This document shows positions 34,349 to 42,568 of a DNA stretch of 48,772 nucleotides, in pieces (positions within the stretch are counted from its first letter, which is position 1; every line of letters begins with the position of its first letter). This DNA comes from Gammaproteobacteria bacterium. Lineage in GTDB: Bacteria > Pseudomonadota > Gammaproteobacteria > Legionellales > Legionellaceae. The stretch covers positions 1 to 48,772 of the forward strand of contig JAHZKF010000029.1 in NCBI GenBank assembly GCA_022600575.1. Reading direction: 5' to 3'. The notes under the pieces are model-generated. The model had not been told where the DNA came from. It made no database searches and saw nothing but the letters and a program-made list of their open reading frames with translations. Made by a program: the position numbers and the translations under genes.

Positions 34349-36565
34349 ATGACGCTGATGACAGAGCAAAAACCACTCACAGATTTTACTGAAAAAGCGT
34401 ATCTTGATTATTCAATGTATGTGATTTTAGATAGGGCCCTACCGCATTTAGCGGACGGTTTTAAACCTGTACAGCGCCGCATTATTTATGCAATGTCAGA
34501 GCTTGGGTTAAAAGCGGCATCTAAGCATAAAAAATCAGCGAGAACTGTCGGGGATGTATTGGGTAAGTTTCACCCCCATGGTGATACAGCTTGTTATGAA
34601 GCCATGGTGTTAATGGCGCAGCCTTTTTCATATCGTTACCCGTTTGTGGATGGGCAGGGCAACTGGGGTTCACCAGATGACCCTAAATCATTTGCTGCCA
34701 TGCGTTATACCGAAGCGCGCTTGTCTCAGTATGCAGAAGTATTACTCTCAGAGTTGAGGCAAGGTACTGTTACCTGGCTAGATAATTTTGATGCGACCCT
34801 GAAAGAGCCGGCATTATTACCCGCACGTCTTCCTAATGTCCTTTTAAATGGTGCAACAGGAATTGCGGTTGGGATGTCATCCGATATTTTACCGCATAAT
34901 TTAGTTGAAGTTGCGAATGCGTGTATTCATCTGCTTGAAAACCCTAAGGCATCAATTGATGATTTATTAGACATTGTACAAGGACCTGATTTTCCAACCG
35001 AAGCTGAAATTATTACCCCTAAAACGGCATTGCATAAGCTTTATGCTGAAGGAACCGGTTCTGTCAAAATGCGGGCAGTTTATCAGGTTGAAGATAATCA
35101 AGTCGTGATTACAGCACTGCCGTATCAAGTGTCAGGGGCTAAAATTATTGAACAAATTGCAGCACAAATGCAGCAGAAAAAGTTACCTATGTTAGATGAC
35201 TTGCGGGATGAATCAGACCACGAACACCCAACACGTTTGGTGATTATCCCTCGCTCAAATCGAGTGGACTTAAAAGGCATGATGTCTCATTTGTTTGCGA
35301 CAACTGATTTAGAGCGAAGCTATCGAGTGAACTTTAACATGATTGGCTTGGATGGAATGCCACGTGTTAAAAATTTAATGGGTATTTTAAATGAATGGCT
35401 TGGTTTTAGAGTTGAAACAGTTCGAAGCCGTTTGCAATTTCGCCTTGATCATGTCCTTGATAGGTTGCATGTGCTAGAAGGCTTGTTAATTGCCTATTTA
35501 AATATAGATGAAGTGATTGCCATTATTCGTGAAGCAGATGAGCCAAAACAAGCATTGATGGAACGATTTGAATTAAGCGAGCGTCAAGCAGATGCTATTT
35601 TAGAAATTAAGTTACGACATTTGGCAAAACTAGAAGAGCAAAAATTGACAGCTGAACGTGATGAGTTGGCCCGTGAGCGAGATAAGCTTGAGCTTATTTT
35701 AGGGAGTGAACGACGCCTTAGAACGTTGGTCAAAAATGAAATTGCAGCAGATAGAGACCAATTTGGAGATGCACGTCGTTCCCCTATTGTTGAGCGGCAA
35801 GAATCTCAAGCTTTAAAGCAAACAGATATTTTACCGAATGAGCCGATGACGGTTGTGTTGTCAGAAAAAGGTTGGATTCGAGCAGCTAAAGGGTTTGATG
35901 CTGATGGGCGTGCACTGAATTATAAGGCGGGAGATGCTTTTCAGGCGCAAGTGTCGGTGCGTAGTAATCAACAGGTTATTTTTTTAGATAGTGAAGGTAA
36001 AGCCTATAGTTTACCTGTGCATACGCTGCCTTCGGCACGCGGGCAAGGCGAGCCGCTTACGGGTAAGCTGAATCCGTCAGATGGGGCGACGTTTGTTGCA
36101 TTACTGGCAGCGAATGCCGAAAAACGTGTGTTACTTGCAAGTAATGTAGGATATGGCTTTGTTACTAAAGTTCAAGATTTATATGTTAAAAGCAGAAATG
36201 GACGAGCTTGCTTGAAGGTGGCGGATAAGGCATGTGTATTGCCACCCCGCGTGATTGCAGAGGATGCGGCAGAGCATGTGGCCTGTGTCAGTAGTGCTGG
36301 GCATTTGCTGATTTTTCCTTTGGCTGATTTGCCTGAATTATTAAGAGGAAAAGGCAACAAATTGATGCAGTTAAAGGGGGATGAGTATGTGGTCGATATG
36401 CAAGCACTTACCCCTGAGAGTGAACTGACGGTGTTTGCCGGCAAGAGACACTTTACATTGAAACCTGCTGATTGGACGACATATGTTGGTGAGCGCGCGC
36501 GCCGAGGCCACTTATTGCCTCGTGGGTTGCGGCAGGTGTCTGCATTGGGGCTTGAGGGCGCTTAA
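34349..36565 (+). CDS. parC: DNA topoisomerase IV subunit A
   Basis: ParC is the DNA-cleaving subunit of topoisomerase IV, which decatenates daughter chromosomes. The 738-residue protein has the CAP-domain core [39 protein letters not shown], and the catalytic Tyr120 in [11 protein letters not shown], followed by the coiled-coil gate and a C-terminal beta-pinwheel. Numbering coincides with E. coli ParC: position 80 is Thr where E. coli has Ser, and Glu84 is conserved. A second ATG three codons in is also possible. parE is not in the window. Three bases separate its stop from that of the convergent cytochrome gene. Confidence 0.96.
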   Translation: MTLMTEQKPLTDFTEKAYLDYSMYVILDRALPHLADGFKPVQRRIIYAMSELGLKAASKHKKSARTVGDVLGKFHPHGDTACYEAMVLMAQPFSYRYPFVDGQGNWGSPDDPKSFAAMRYTEARLSQYAEVLLSELRQGTVTWLDNFDATLKEPALLPARLPNVLLNGATGIAVGMSSDILPHNLVEVANACIHLLENPKASIDDLLDIVQGPDFPTEAEIITPKTALHKLYAEGTGSVKMRAVYQVEDNQVVITALPYQVSGAKIIEQIAAQMQQKKLPMLDDLRDESDHEHPTRLVIIPRSNRVDLKGMMSHLFATTDLERSYRVNFNMIGLDGMPRVKNLMGILNEWLGFRVETVRSRLQFRLDHVLDRLHVLEGLLIAYLNIDEVIAIIREADEPKQALMERFELSERQADAILEIKLRHLAKLEEQKLTAERDELARERDKLELILGSERRLRTLVKNEIAADRDQFGDARRSPIVERQESQALKQTDILPNEPMTVVLSEKGWIRAAKGFDADGRALNYKAGDAFQAQVSVRSNQQVIFLDSEGKAYSLPVHTLPSARGQGEPLTGKLNPSDGATFVALLAANAEKRVLLASNVGYGFVTKVQDLYVKSRNGRACLKVADKACVLPPRVIAEDAAEHVACVSSAGHLLIFPLADLPELLRGKGNKLMQLKGDEYVVDMQALTPESELTVFAGKRHFTLKPADWTTYVGERARRGHLLPRGLRQVSALGLEGA

Positions 36566-36568
36566 GTC

Positions 36569-37177
36569 TTATCGCGGCAAACTTGCAAGATAATGAGCGA
36601 GTGCATGAATGTCATCAGGGCTCATGTTTTCAGTGATACGTTGCATGGTGTGACTCGGATCGTTATCTCGTTCTCCTGTTTTAAAGGCTTCCAGTTGATG
36701 TGTAACATAGTCGATTTGTTGGCCTCGTAGGGCAGGAAAACCGGGTAGACCGTTACCTTTTGCGTCTTCTCCGTGACAAGCGATGCAAGCTAAAATATTT
36801 TTATGAGGGTTTCCAAAGCGATAGAGCGCTTCGCCTTGTTGATTTTTTCGTCGAAGATGGTGACTTCCGGCAGGCCGTGGTTGGTTTGCGTAAAAATGAG
36901 CAAGGTTTGTGATATCCTCATTGGTTAAATGTAAAATAAAAGGGAGCATGGCAGCGTCTGCGTGACGTGTTTTACCTGCTTTGAGGTCCATGAGTTGTTT
37001 TTTTAAATAGTCTGTTTGTTGCCCTGCAAGATGAGGCCAGGCTGGGTTTAAGCTCTGACCGTTTTGTCCATGACAAGCAGCGCAAGGAGCAGATACAGCT
37101 TTGCCTACGAGGTTATTGCCTGAGGCATAACAAGTATTAAAGAGTATCCAAAAAAGAAGAAATCGAATAGCAATCAT
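36569..37177 (-). CDS. Dihaem cytochrome c (c4 type)
   Basis: The 202-residue periplasmic protein has a signal peptide (MIAIRFLLFWILFNTCYA) and two haem-attachment motifs, APCAACHGQNG and LACIACHGEDAKGN. Each is followed by a similar AGQQTDYLKKQL / RGQQIDYVTHQLEAFKTGER segment and a distal Met region (AMLPFI; MQRITENMSPDDIHALAHYLASL). Two tandem class I domains make it a cytochrome c4, usually an electron donor to terminal oxidases. ATG 37177 is preferred to a TTG four codons upstream. Confidence 0.9.
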   Translation of the reverse strand: MIAIRFLLFWILFNTCYASGNNLVGKAVSAPCAACHGQNGQSLNPAWPHLAGQQTDYLKKQLMDLKAGKTRHADAAMLPFILHLTNEDITNLAHFYANQPRPAGSHHLRRKNQQGEALYRFGNPHKNILACIACHGEDAKGNGLPGFPALRGQQIDYVTHQLEAFKTGERDNDPSHTMQRITENMSPDDIHALAHYLASLPR

Positions 37178-37251
37178 GATGTTTCTCAAAGCAATTTGCC
37201 GGTCTATCGTACATCATTTTGCCTGAGGCGGCTAGTTAAGGGTACTTAGAC

Positions 37252-38292
37252 TTAATTTGGGCCTGGTTTTTTGTTTTCTTTTTCATGTTTTTCGACAGCT
37301 ATTCGGAGCTCGTCTTTAAATCGTTGCGTTAAATTCTCTTTAGCGGCAGTTGTTTTTTTGGGTAGATTTGCGTCTATCTGTTGCAAAGGATTTCTTGTGT
37401 TTGTTCCATGTGCTCTCTCGGGTGGAGGAAGTTCTTCTTGCGGAGGTCTTTTGATACCCACTTCAATGTGTTGTTCTGTTTCTGGAGGTGGGGGTGGCTC
37501 TTGTAAGGGAGCCGTTGTCATCATATTCCTACTAACTTCTTCTTGCACCGCTTGAGATAATGCTAATGCGCTTGCAATGACATGGGGGCTTGAATCTGGG
37601 AACACATAACTTTGTGTGGGTTTGCGTTGGGTGGCATCCAGATTAGTACAAAATGATACACAGGGACTCAGAGCGTGGATGGCAGTTAAAACATTGGCCT
37701 GCTCTTCAGCTGGTACATAAGAAATAATATTGGATGCATATACGGCAATTGGCATCCCTCCAGCATGTTGTTGTATGTCGCTGAAAGTGGCTTTAGAGCC
37801 CCAGTCTTGCTCAAGGACAACGAGCTCAGAAATAATACGTTTGACATACTCAGGTGAGTGTTTTTCAAAAAGATGAGTAAAGAAAGAGGCCGAATTTGTT
37901 TGAAAGCCTGTAGTATCAATGATGGCAATATCCATCAGTTCATCGAGTATAAAATCTAGGGTATCATCGACAATATCGTCTTGTTCTTCGGCAAAGAAAG
38001 CTTTGATTTTTTCCCAGGCTTCACTGACTTTTTGGCTATTGTCGACAATGACAACGGTTGGAAAAACGCCTTCATTTTGTGCCAGTTTACAAGCAATATC
38101 AATAGAGCGAAATAAAGCTGTCCCAACCAGTATAAAATCTTGGTTAATTTGATGTTCAGCTATTTGCTCGCTGGTTAAAGGGGTATCGTTTCCGATTAAA
38201 AAAGGAGTGTAGTTAGACCGCTTTTCAAGTGGCAATTGAGGAATGGTTTCAAGTGAGCGTTTGCGCTTAGATAGCGTTGTTTTTGCTTCCAT
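37252..38292 (-). CDS. Unknown protein with Rossmann-like core and proline-rich tail
   Basis: I do not recognise this 346-residue soluble protein. It starts MEAKTTLSKRKRSLE, a basic cluster. Residues about 52-86 (DFILVGTALFRSIDIACKL, then VVIVDNSQKV) resemble the first strands of a Rossmann or SAM-methyltransferase fold, with a following acidic residue, and YASNIISYV near 190 could be the strand-4 loop. Residues 255-295 are proline-rich (PLQEPPPPPETEQ; QEELPPPERAH), and the tail is charged (VEKHEKENKKPGPN). It lacks a signal peptide. It is divergent from the leucine-rich-repeat gene across a 153-base AT-rich gap. An effector role is an inference from these traits and the Legionella-like background. 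Confidence 0.65.
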   Translation of the reverse strand: MEAKTTLSKRKRSLETIPQLPLEKRSNYTPFLIGNDTPLTSEQIAEHQINQDFILVGTALFRSIDIACKLAQNEGVFPTVVIVDNSQKVSEAWEKIKAFFAEEQDDIVDDTLDFILDELMDIAIIDTTGFQTNSASFFTHLFEKHSPEYVKRIISELVVLEQDWGSKATFSDIQQHAGGMPIAVYASNIISYVPAEEQANVLTAIHALSPCVSFCTNLDATQRKPTQSYVFPDSSPHVIASALALSQAVQEEVSRNMMTTAPLQEPPPPPETEQHIEVGIKRPPQEELPPPERAHGTNTRNPLQQIDANLPKKTTAAKENLTQRFKDELRIAVEKHEKENKKPGPN

Positions 38293-38445
38293 GGAGTTAA
38301 AATAGAATATATGTATATATCTTATAAGCTTAGCTCACAATTTATTTTATGCACATATTCAACTGATTTTGATAACATTGCTTAGGGATGGTTGTATAAA
38401 TTATGCTAATATATAAGTAACTTTTGTCTTATCAATTAATATTAT
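38293..38445. promoter_or_regulatory. AT-rich divergent intergenic region
   Basis: This gap separates the two divergent orphan genes and must hold both promoters. It is strongly AT-rich (for example ATATATGTATATATCTTATA on the left). TTATGCTAATATATAA near 38400-38416 could supply a -10 element for the rightward gene, but no clean -35 with 17-base spacing is visible. ATTAATATT at 38435-38443 resembles the PmrA half-site described for Legionella effector genes but lies too close to the first ATG. Confidence 0.3.
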
Positions 38446-39000
38446 ATGGCAGATTCGGCTATGTTTAAGCGATTTACTTCGGCATTACCAGTTAAAAAAG
38501 AGGGTGATCTGAGTTGGCTTGGATTCCCTGAAGATGATACACGTGAAGGTGTCATGTCACGAGATATACTGATGCACTCATTATCTGAGTTAACCGTGAC
38601 TGATTTGTGTTTAGATGGAAATGGTTTTGGGAATAATGAATTGTCTTTCCTTTTGGACATACTTGCCAAAGTCTTGGAAGTGGGTACGGTTAAACGTTTA
38701 GCTTTAGCGCATAACATACTGGATAAGCAGGGTTTTAATGATTTGAGGGCTTTTTTATTGGCTATTCCGCCCTCTATTCAACAGCTTGATTTATCTCATA
38801 ATCGATTGTGTAAAAGCTTCGCTTATGATGAATTTATACAATTGATGAAAGCCATTCCAGATACGGTGTCAAATGTGGATGTACAGCGTAATCAATTCGA
38901 AAAGTATTCAAATGAACAGCGCCAGCATTTTGTTGATCAGTTTTCGGATAGGTTTAATGTGGATAATCAAACGTCTTCAACGTATTCAAATGATATATAA
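38446..39000 (+). CDS. Leucine-rich repeat protein, candidate effector
   Basis: The 184-residue protein contains about four ribonuclease-inhibitor-type leucine-rich repeats of 28-31 residues: VTDLCLDGNGFGNNELSFLL, VKRLALAHNILDKQGFNDLR, IQQLDLSHNRLCKSF with its following helix, and a degenerate VSNVDVQRNQFEKYS. There is no signal peptide. Such short intracellular eukaryotic-type LRR proteins occur among Legionella Dot/Icm substrates. The C-terminal 20 residues are rich in Ser, Thr, Asn and Asp rather than Glu. Ribosome binding sites are poor for both ATG 38446 and ATG 38461, so the start is uncertain. engB follows 26 bases downstream. Confidence 0.7.
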   Translation: MADSAMFKRFTSALPVKKEGDLSWLGFPEDDTREGVMSRDILMHSLSELTVTDLCLDGNGFGNNELSFLLDILAKVLEVGTVKRLALAHNILDKQGFNDLRAFLLAIPPSIQQLDLSHNRLCKSFAYDEFIQLMKAIPDTVSNVDVQRNQFEKYSNEQRQHFVDQFSDRFNVDNQTSSTYSNDI

Positions 39001-39026
39001 GTGATTTTTTTGGGGATGATAGGTAC

Positions 39027-39638
39027 ATGAATACGATGATGTATACAGAAGCGACTTTTTTAAAAAGTGCTGCAAAAGTAAATCAATTACCAGAAGATAT
39101 CGGTGTGGAAGTTGCTTTTGCAGGACGTTCTAACGCAGGAAAATCGAGCGCAATTAATTGCTTAACAGGTATTAAACAACTTGCAAGAACCAGCAAAACG
39201 CCAGGAAGAACGCGATTGATGAATTGCTTTGTTTTGCAAGATGAACTGTATCGGTTAATTGACTTACCAGGCTATGGCTACGCTAAAGTATCACATGCGA
39301 TGAAGCGTGAATGGCAGGCACATTTAGCGCATTATTTTGAGGTTCGAAAAAGCCTGAAAGGCTTGGTGGTGCTAATGGATATCCGACATCCTTTAATGCC
39401 ATTGGATCAATCCATGGTTGAGTGGGCCCTTGGGCGCGATCTACCGGTACATGTTCTTTTAACAAAGGCTGATAAAATCAGTCGAAGTCAGGCGCAGAGT
39501 ACGGTATTTAAAGTACAAAAACACTATGCCGCGTATGAAAATTTGCTGAGTGTACAGATGTTTTCATCTTTGAAGCGTCAAGGTCTTGATGTGCTTCATC
39601 AAGTCCTCGATGCTTGGTATCTTAAAGTGGGGGAGTAG
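39027..39638 (+). CDS. engB: Ribosome biogenesis GTPase EngB/YsxC
   Basis: This small essential GTPase acts in 50S subunit assembly. The 203-residue protein has G1 AGRSNAGKSSAINCL, the switch I Thr in SKTPGRTRLMN, G3 IDLPGYGYAKV (family-specific GYGYA), G4 LLTKADK and an SSLKRQG segment as G5. Length and motifs are all typical. The ATG follows GATAGGTAC. The last 17 bases overlap the end of the convergent orphan gene. The preceding LRR gene is on the same strand but has no obvious functional link. Confidence 0.95.
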   Translation: MNTMMYTEATFLKSAAKVNQLPEDIGVEVAFAGRSNAGKSSAINCLTGIKQLARTSKTPGRTRLMNCFVLQDELYRLIDLPGYGYAKVSHAMKREWQAHLAHYFEVRKSLKGLVVLMDIRHPLMPLDQSMVEWALGRDLPVHVLLTKADKISRSQAQSTVFKVQKHYAAYENLLSVQMFSSLKRQGLDVLHQVLDAWYLKVGE

Positions 39639-40077
39639 GCGGTTTTTCATTTGTCATCTTAGGCGGAGAACCATATGCGGAAGAAGCTTCTTCTCCTCTT
39701 TCTTCTTGAAAAAAAGATAATGAGCCAAATGTGAGTGCTTTTGTTGGTGAAGGGAAGCGAATGCCTTTACACAACTGCCTCATTTTTTCCTCTGTAAATT
39801 CTAAGGCTGTTTCTGTTCCTCGATTTTTAATTAACTTGAAATGTGTTTCCTCATCAACGATAAAGTTGTTTGTTGTACTTATGGTCCCGATGAGCTGGGA
39901 ATATTTATTGATATATTTTTGACCACAGTCATCAGTTGCTATTTCAGCATGTACAATAGTTAAGGAAGGGGTTGCACCCTCCTGGGCACCTAAGAGCAAG
40001 ATATAATCTCCCTCTAGATAAGTGTGTGAACTGATGAGGCAGAAGGGCGTGGTATAACAGACATGGAGTCGAGGCAT
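39622..40077 (-). CDS. Small protein of unknown function with acidic tail
   Basis: The 151-residue soluble protein is unrecognised. It has a hydrophobic-aromatic N-terminal half (YTTPFCLISSHTYLEGDYILLLGAQ) and a C-terminal tail with FFQEERGEEASS about 22-28 residues before the end, followed by SPPKMTNEKPPTPPL. A Glu cluster followed by small and polar residues resembles Dot/Icm E-block signals, though it sits further from the C-terminus than usual. No signal peptide. Its 3' end overlaps engB by 17 bases. It lies 86 bases beyond the end of the bat operon on the same strand and is not obviously part of it. Confidence 0.6.
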   Translation of the reverse strand: MPRLHVCYTTPFCLISSHTYLEGDYILLLGAQEGATPSLTIVHAEIATDDCGQKYINKYSQLIGTISTTNNFIVDEETHFKLIKNRGTETALEFTEEKMRQLCKGIRFPSPTKALTFGSLSFFQEERGEEASSAYGSPPKMTNEKPPTPPL

Positions 40078-40163
40078 GAAAAATGTTGTCAGTAAAATAT
40101 GAAGGAAAGAACTATTTTCTCATAGAGAAGCTTAATGTCAATAAAACACGCATTGAAATTGTT

Positions 40164-41831
40164 TTAATGTATGGGGTTCATGGGAGGCAAAGGATTTGAT
40201 TTAGGGGCTGCTTGCTGATGCTTTCGAGAGTTACGTTTTTGAATGGCAGACCATAGCGTACTACCTTGCCAAGAGATGGTTTTCTCCGGGTGGTAAAGGG
40301 CTTTTGAGAGTGTATGTAGTGCTTGAGTGACCGCTTCATCAGCAGTTATTTTAATAATATCATCAAGGTTTAGGATGTTTGTATTCGGCCATGCGTGTTT
40401 TGCCCAAGCGAGTAATGCATCACGTGTTGTTTGAGGCTGATTGGAAAGGCAGGCTTTTTTTAATTTTTTAAGGTGTTTGTGTTGGTTTATTTTTTGTTTA
40501 TGAGAATTTTTTTGATGAAGGATAAAACCGAGTAGGCATAGCAGCAGGAAAACAAGTAATGAAGCGGCATGCAATATGATTCGATGATAAGTGTTTGATT
40601 TGATGGATAGAGGTTGGTCTATGACCGATGTGGTTTCTAATGGGGATGTTTTAGGCAGTGTAGGCGTGGCAGATGATGTGTTATTTGCATCAGGTGTAAT
40701 GTGAAGGCGCCGGGCAGGTAATGTGGCTTCAACTTTTTGATGGGTCTGAGTATTAAACCAGGCTATTTTTTGCTCAGGAAGTGTAGTGGGACCTGGATGA
40801 TTTAAAAGATAATTAATTTTAATTGTGGCACTGCCAACAACATTGTCGCCTTCGACTGTATTATTGAGTGTTGGGCGTTCAGGGTAGATTTTAAAATCAT
40901 CGTTTTTTGTGAGCTCTAATTGTGGAAGTAGCTCGGCAGGTAGTCCGGTTGCTTTTAAAGTAATGGTACGTGTTAAGGTGCTGCCCTCGGTTAGGTTCGT
41001 TTTTAAGTCATCATAGTTTTCCCGGAGCGAAACAGCCTTGGCTGGCAGCCAAGCGCTTTGCGTAAAACTTGAGGGGATTGTTTTAACATCGAGAGAGGCT
41101 GAGTCACCACTGGCTTGTGCGCGTCTTGGGATATCATCATAAATGAGTGCCTGAAATTTAGGAGGAAAGAGAATTTGCGTGCCCGTTTTTTGAGGAAAAA
41201 AAGCATATTTTTGTTCTTCAACCAAGTAGGGGCGTCCATTCTCAATGACTTGATGTTGTTGGTTATTTCCAATAGGTATAATGAGTGCATCAGCTAGACT
41301 AGGAGGTTGATAAGCCGCGTCTAAAATAGAGGAATAGTGAAAAATTTTAACGGTGTATATGAGTTGTTGATTGAGTAAAGGGGTTGTATCAGAAAGACGG
41401 GTTTTAATAAACAGCGCTTGGTCATGGTGGCCGGATGTGGGTTGTTGAGTGCTGGGTGCGGGATTTGATGCGATATTCAAGGTAATGGGGTTACTACGTG
41501 CTTGACCGACTTGAATGGGAGGAATCGTGATTTTCCCAGTATGTTTTGGAACCAGTGTGACACTCCAGCGGGTTGAGGCTTTAGATTGGCCGTTGGTAAA
41601 CACGTAGGAAGCACTGTGGGCTGTGCCGTGAATATGAAAATCGTAGCTAAGAGGTCCAAAGTCAGGCAAGCCGGCAGGTGCATTTTCGTCAAGCTCTAAA
41701 ACAAAGTTAAAAGGCTCACCAGGAGCGACGGCCGAGGGTTCTGTATGGGCTGAAAGGATTGTGGCAAAGACCCCCTTTGTAAACAGTAAAAGGCTTAAAA
41801 TAAAGGTTAGCGTATAGTTATTTCGTTTCAT
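40164..41831 (-). CDS. batD: BatD-like membrane-anchored protein
   Basis: This is the last gene of the MoxR/Bat operon. The 555-residue protein has a signal peptide (MKRNNYTLTFILSLLLFTKG, cleavage probably after VFA), several Ig-like periplasmic domains starting PSAVAPGEPFNFVLELDE, and one transmembrane helix near residues 415-440 (ILHAASLLVFLLLCLLGFIL), with a cytoplasmic helical tail. Family features include HGTAHSASYVFTNGQ and IPPIQVGQARSNPITL. BatD is part of the aerotolerance-type complex in other bacteria; its molecular role is not settled. The ATG overlaps the batC-like stop as ATGA. Confidence 0.85.
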   Translation of the reverse strand: MKRNNYTLTFILSLLLFTKGVFATILSAHTEPSAVAPGEPFNFVLELDENAPAGLPDFGPLSYDFHIHGTAHSASYVFTNGQSKASTRWSVTLVPKHTGKITIPPIQVGQARSNPITLNIASNPAPSTQQPTSGHHDQALFIKTRLSDTTPLLNQQLIYTVKIFHYSSILDAAYQPPSLADALIIPIGNNQQHQVIENGRPYLVEEQKYAFFPQKTGTQILFPPKFQALIYDDIPRRAQASGDSASLDVKTIPSSFTQSAWLPAKAVSLRENYDDLKTNLTEGSTLTRTITLKATGLPAELLPQLELTKNDDFKIYPERPTLNNTVEGDNVVGSATIKINYLLNHPGPTTLPEQKIAWFNTQTHQKVEATLPARRLHITPDANNTSSATPTLPKTSPLETTSVIDQPLSIKSNTYHRIILHAASLLVFLLLCLLGFILHQKNSHKQKINQHKHLKKLKKACLSNQPQTTRDALLAWAKHAWPNTNILNLDDIIKITADEAVTQALHTLSKALYHPEKTISWQGSTLWSAIQKRNSRKHQQAAPKSNPLPPMNPIH

Positions 41832-42568
41832 GACTGCTCCGCTTTTAAGCGACGCCAATGGTCTCGCCAAAATTTTTCACGTAACAATCCACCTGGGTCA
41901 TCTGGTATAAGCCGTAGTGATTGTTCTTGGTCTTGTTGTTTTTGATCTTGTTGTTTCTGTGCTTGCGCTTGCTCTTGTTCTTTTTTGTTTTGTTCTTGGC
42001 GTTTTTGTTCTTGTTGTTTCTGATCTTGGTTTTTTTTGTCTTGTTCTTGTTGTTTCTGATCTTGGTCTTTTTTATCTTGCTCTTGCTGTTTTCCCTTTTG
42101 ATCTTTCTTATTTTGTTCTTGCTGTTTTTGATCTTGGTCTTTCTTATCTTGTTCCTGTTGCTTTTCTTCTTGTGGATTTTCTTTGAGTAATTTTTTTAAT
42201 AAATCACGGTTATATTTAGCATCGGCATTATTTGGATTTATTTTAAGTGCTTTTTCGTAGGCATCAATAGCTTCTTGATATTGACCGAGGTAGGCAAGTG
42301 CATTGCCTTGATTATAAAGCCCTAAGTCTCCTCCTAATGCTTTAAATTGTTTGCTTGCTTTGTCATAGTCTTTTCCTCGATAGGTAGCCACTGCCCTCCA
42401 GTCGGAGCGAGTGAATGTTTTCTCAGCTTCGGCATATTTTTTTTCTGTTAAAAGACGGGCCGCACGTTGATTTATATTTTCAAACCAAGGTTTAATGTTA
42501 AAGGCGTAAGCTTGGGTTGTAGGTAGGAAAAAGAGTAATAAAAAAAGATGACAATAAAAACGAATCAT
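41828..42568 (-). CDS. batC: BatC-like TPR protein with Gln/Lys-rich repeats
   Basis: The 246-residue protein has a signal peptide or anchor (MIRFYCHLFLLLFFLPTTQA), a TPR unit near 83-116 (LGLYNQGNALAYLGQYQEAIDAYEKALKINP written in two halves), a long Gln/Lys/Asp/Glu-rich segment (136-216) and the BatC-type end LIPDDPGGLLREKFWRD. That end and the position between batB and batD support the assignment. The Gln-rich part contains four 12-residue tandem repeats, listed separately. Both ends overlap the neighbours as ATGA, so batB-batC-batD are translationally coupled. Confidence 0.85.
   Translation of the reverse strand: MIRFYCHLFLLLFFLPTTQAYAFNIKPWFENINQRAARLLTEKKYAEAEKTFTRSDWRAVATYRGKDYDKASKQFKALGGDLGLYNQGNALAYLGQYQEAIDAYEKALKINPNNADAKYNRDLLKKLLKENPQEEKQQEQDKKDQDQKQQEQNKKDQKGKQQEQDKKDQDQKQQEQDKKNQDQKQQEQKRQEQNKKEQEQAQAQKQQDQKQQDQEQSLRLIPDDPGGLLREKFWRDHWRRLKAEQS
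41921..42163 (-). repeat. Tandem 36-base repeats encoding Gln/Lys/Asp-rich units
   Basis: Residues 136-183 of the BatC-like protein consist of four 12-residue units of the form KQQEQDKKDQDQ (42020-42163), followed by degenerate KQQEQ/KQQDQ repeats down to 41921. In DNA this is an imperfect 36-base tandem repeat, so unit number may vary between strains by slippage. The segment is predicted to be a highly charged coil or extended linker between the TPR domain and the conserved C-terminus. Confidence 0.85.

Noticed and set aside
38435-38443. ATTAATATT, similar to the PmrA half-site of Legionella effector promoters
   Set aside because: It lies only two bases before the first ATG, has no second half-site at the proper spacing, and is expected by chance in such AT-rich DNA.
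41917-42190. Two strongly hydrophobic open frames on the plus strand opposite batC
   Set aside because: They are the antisense reading of the Gln/Lys-rich repeats (CTT/TTG codons give Leu, Phe and Val), not real membrane proteins.
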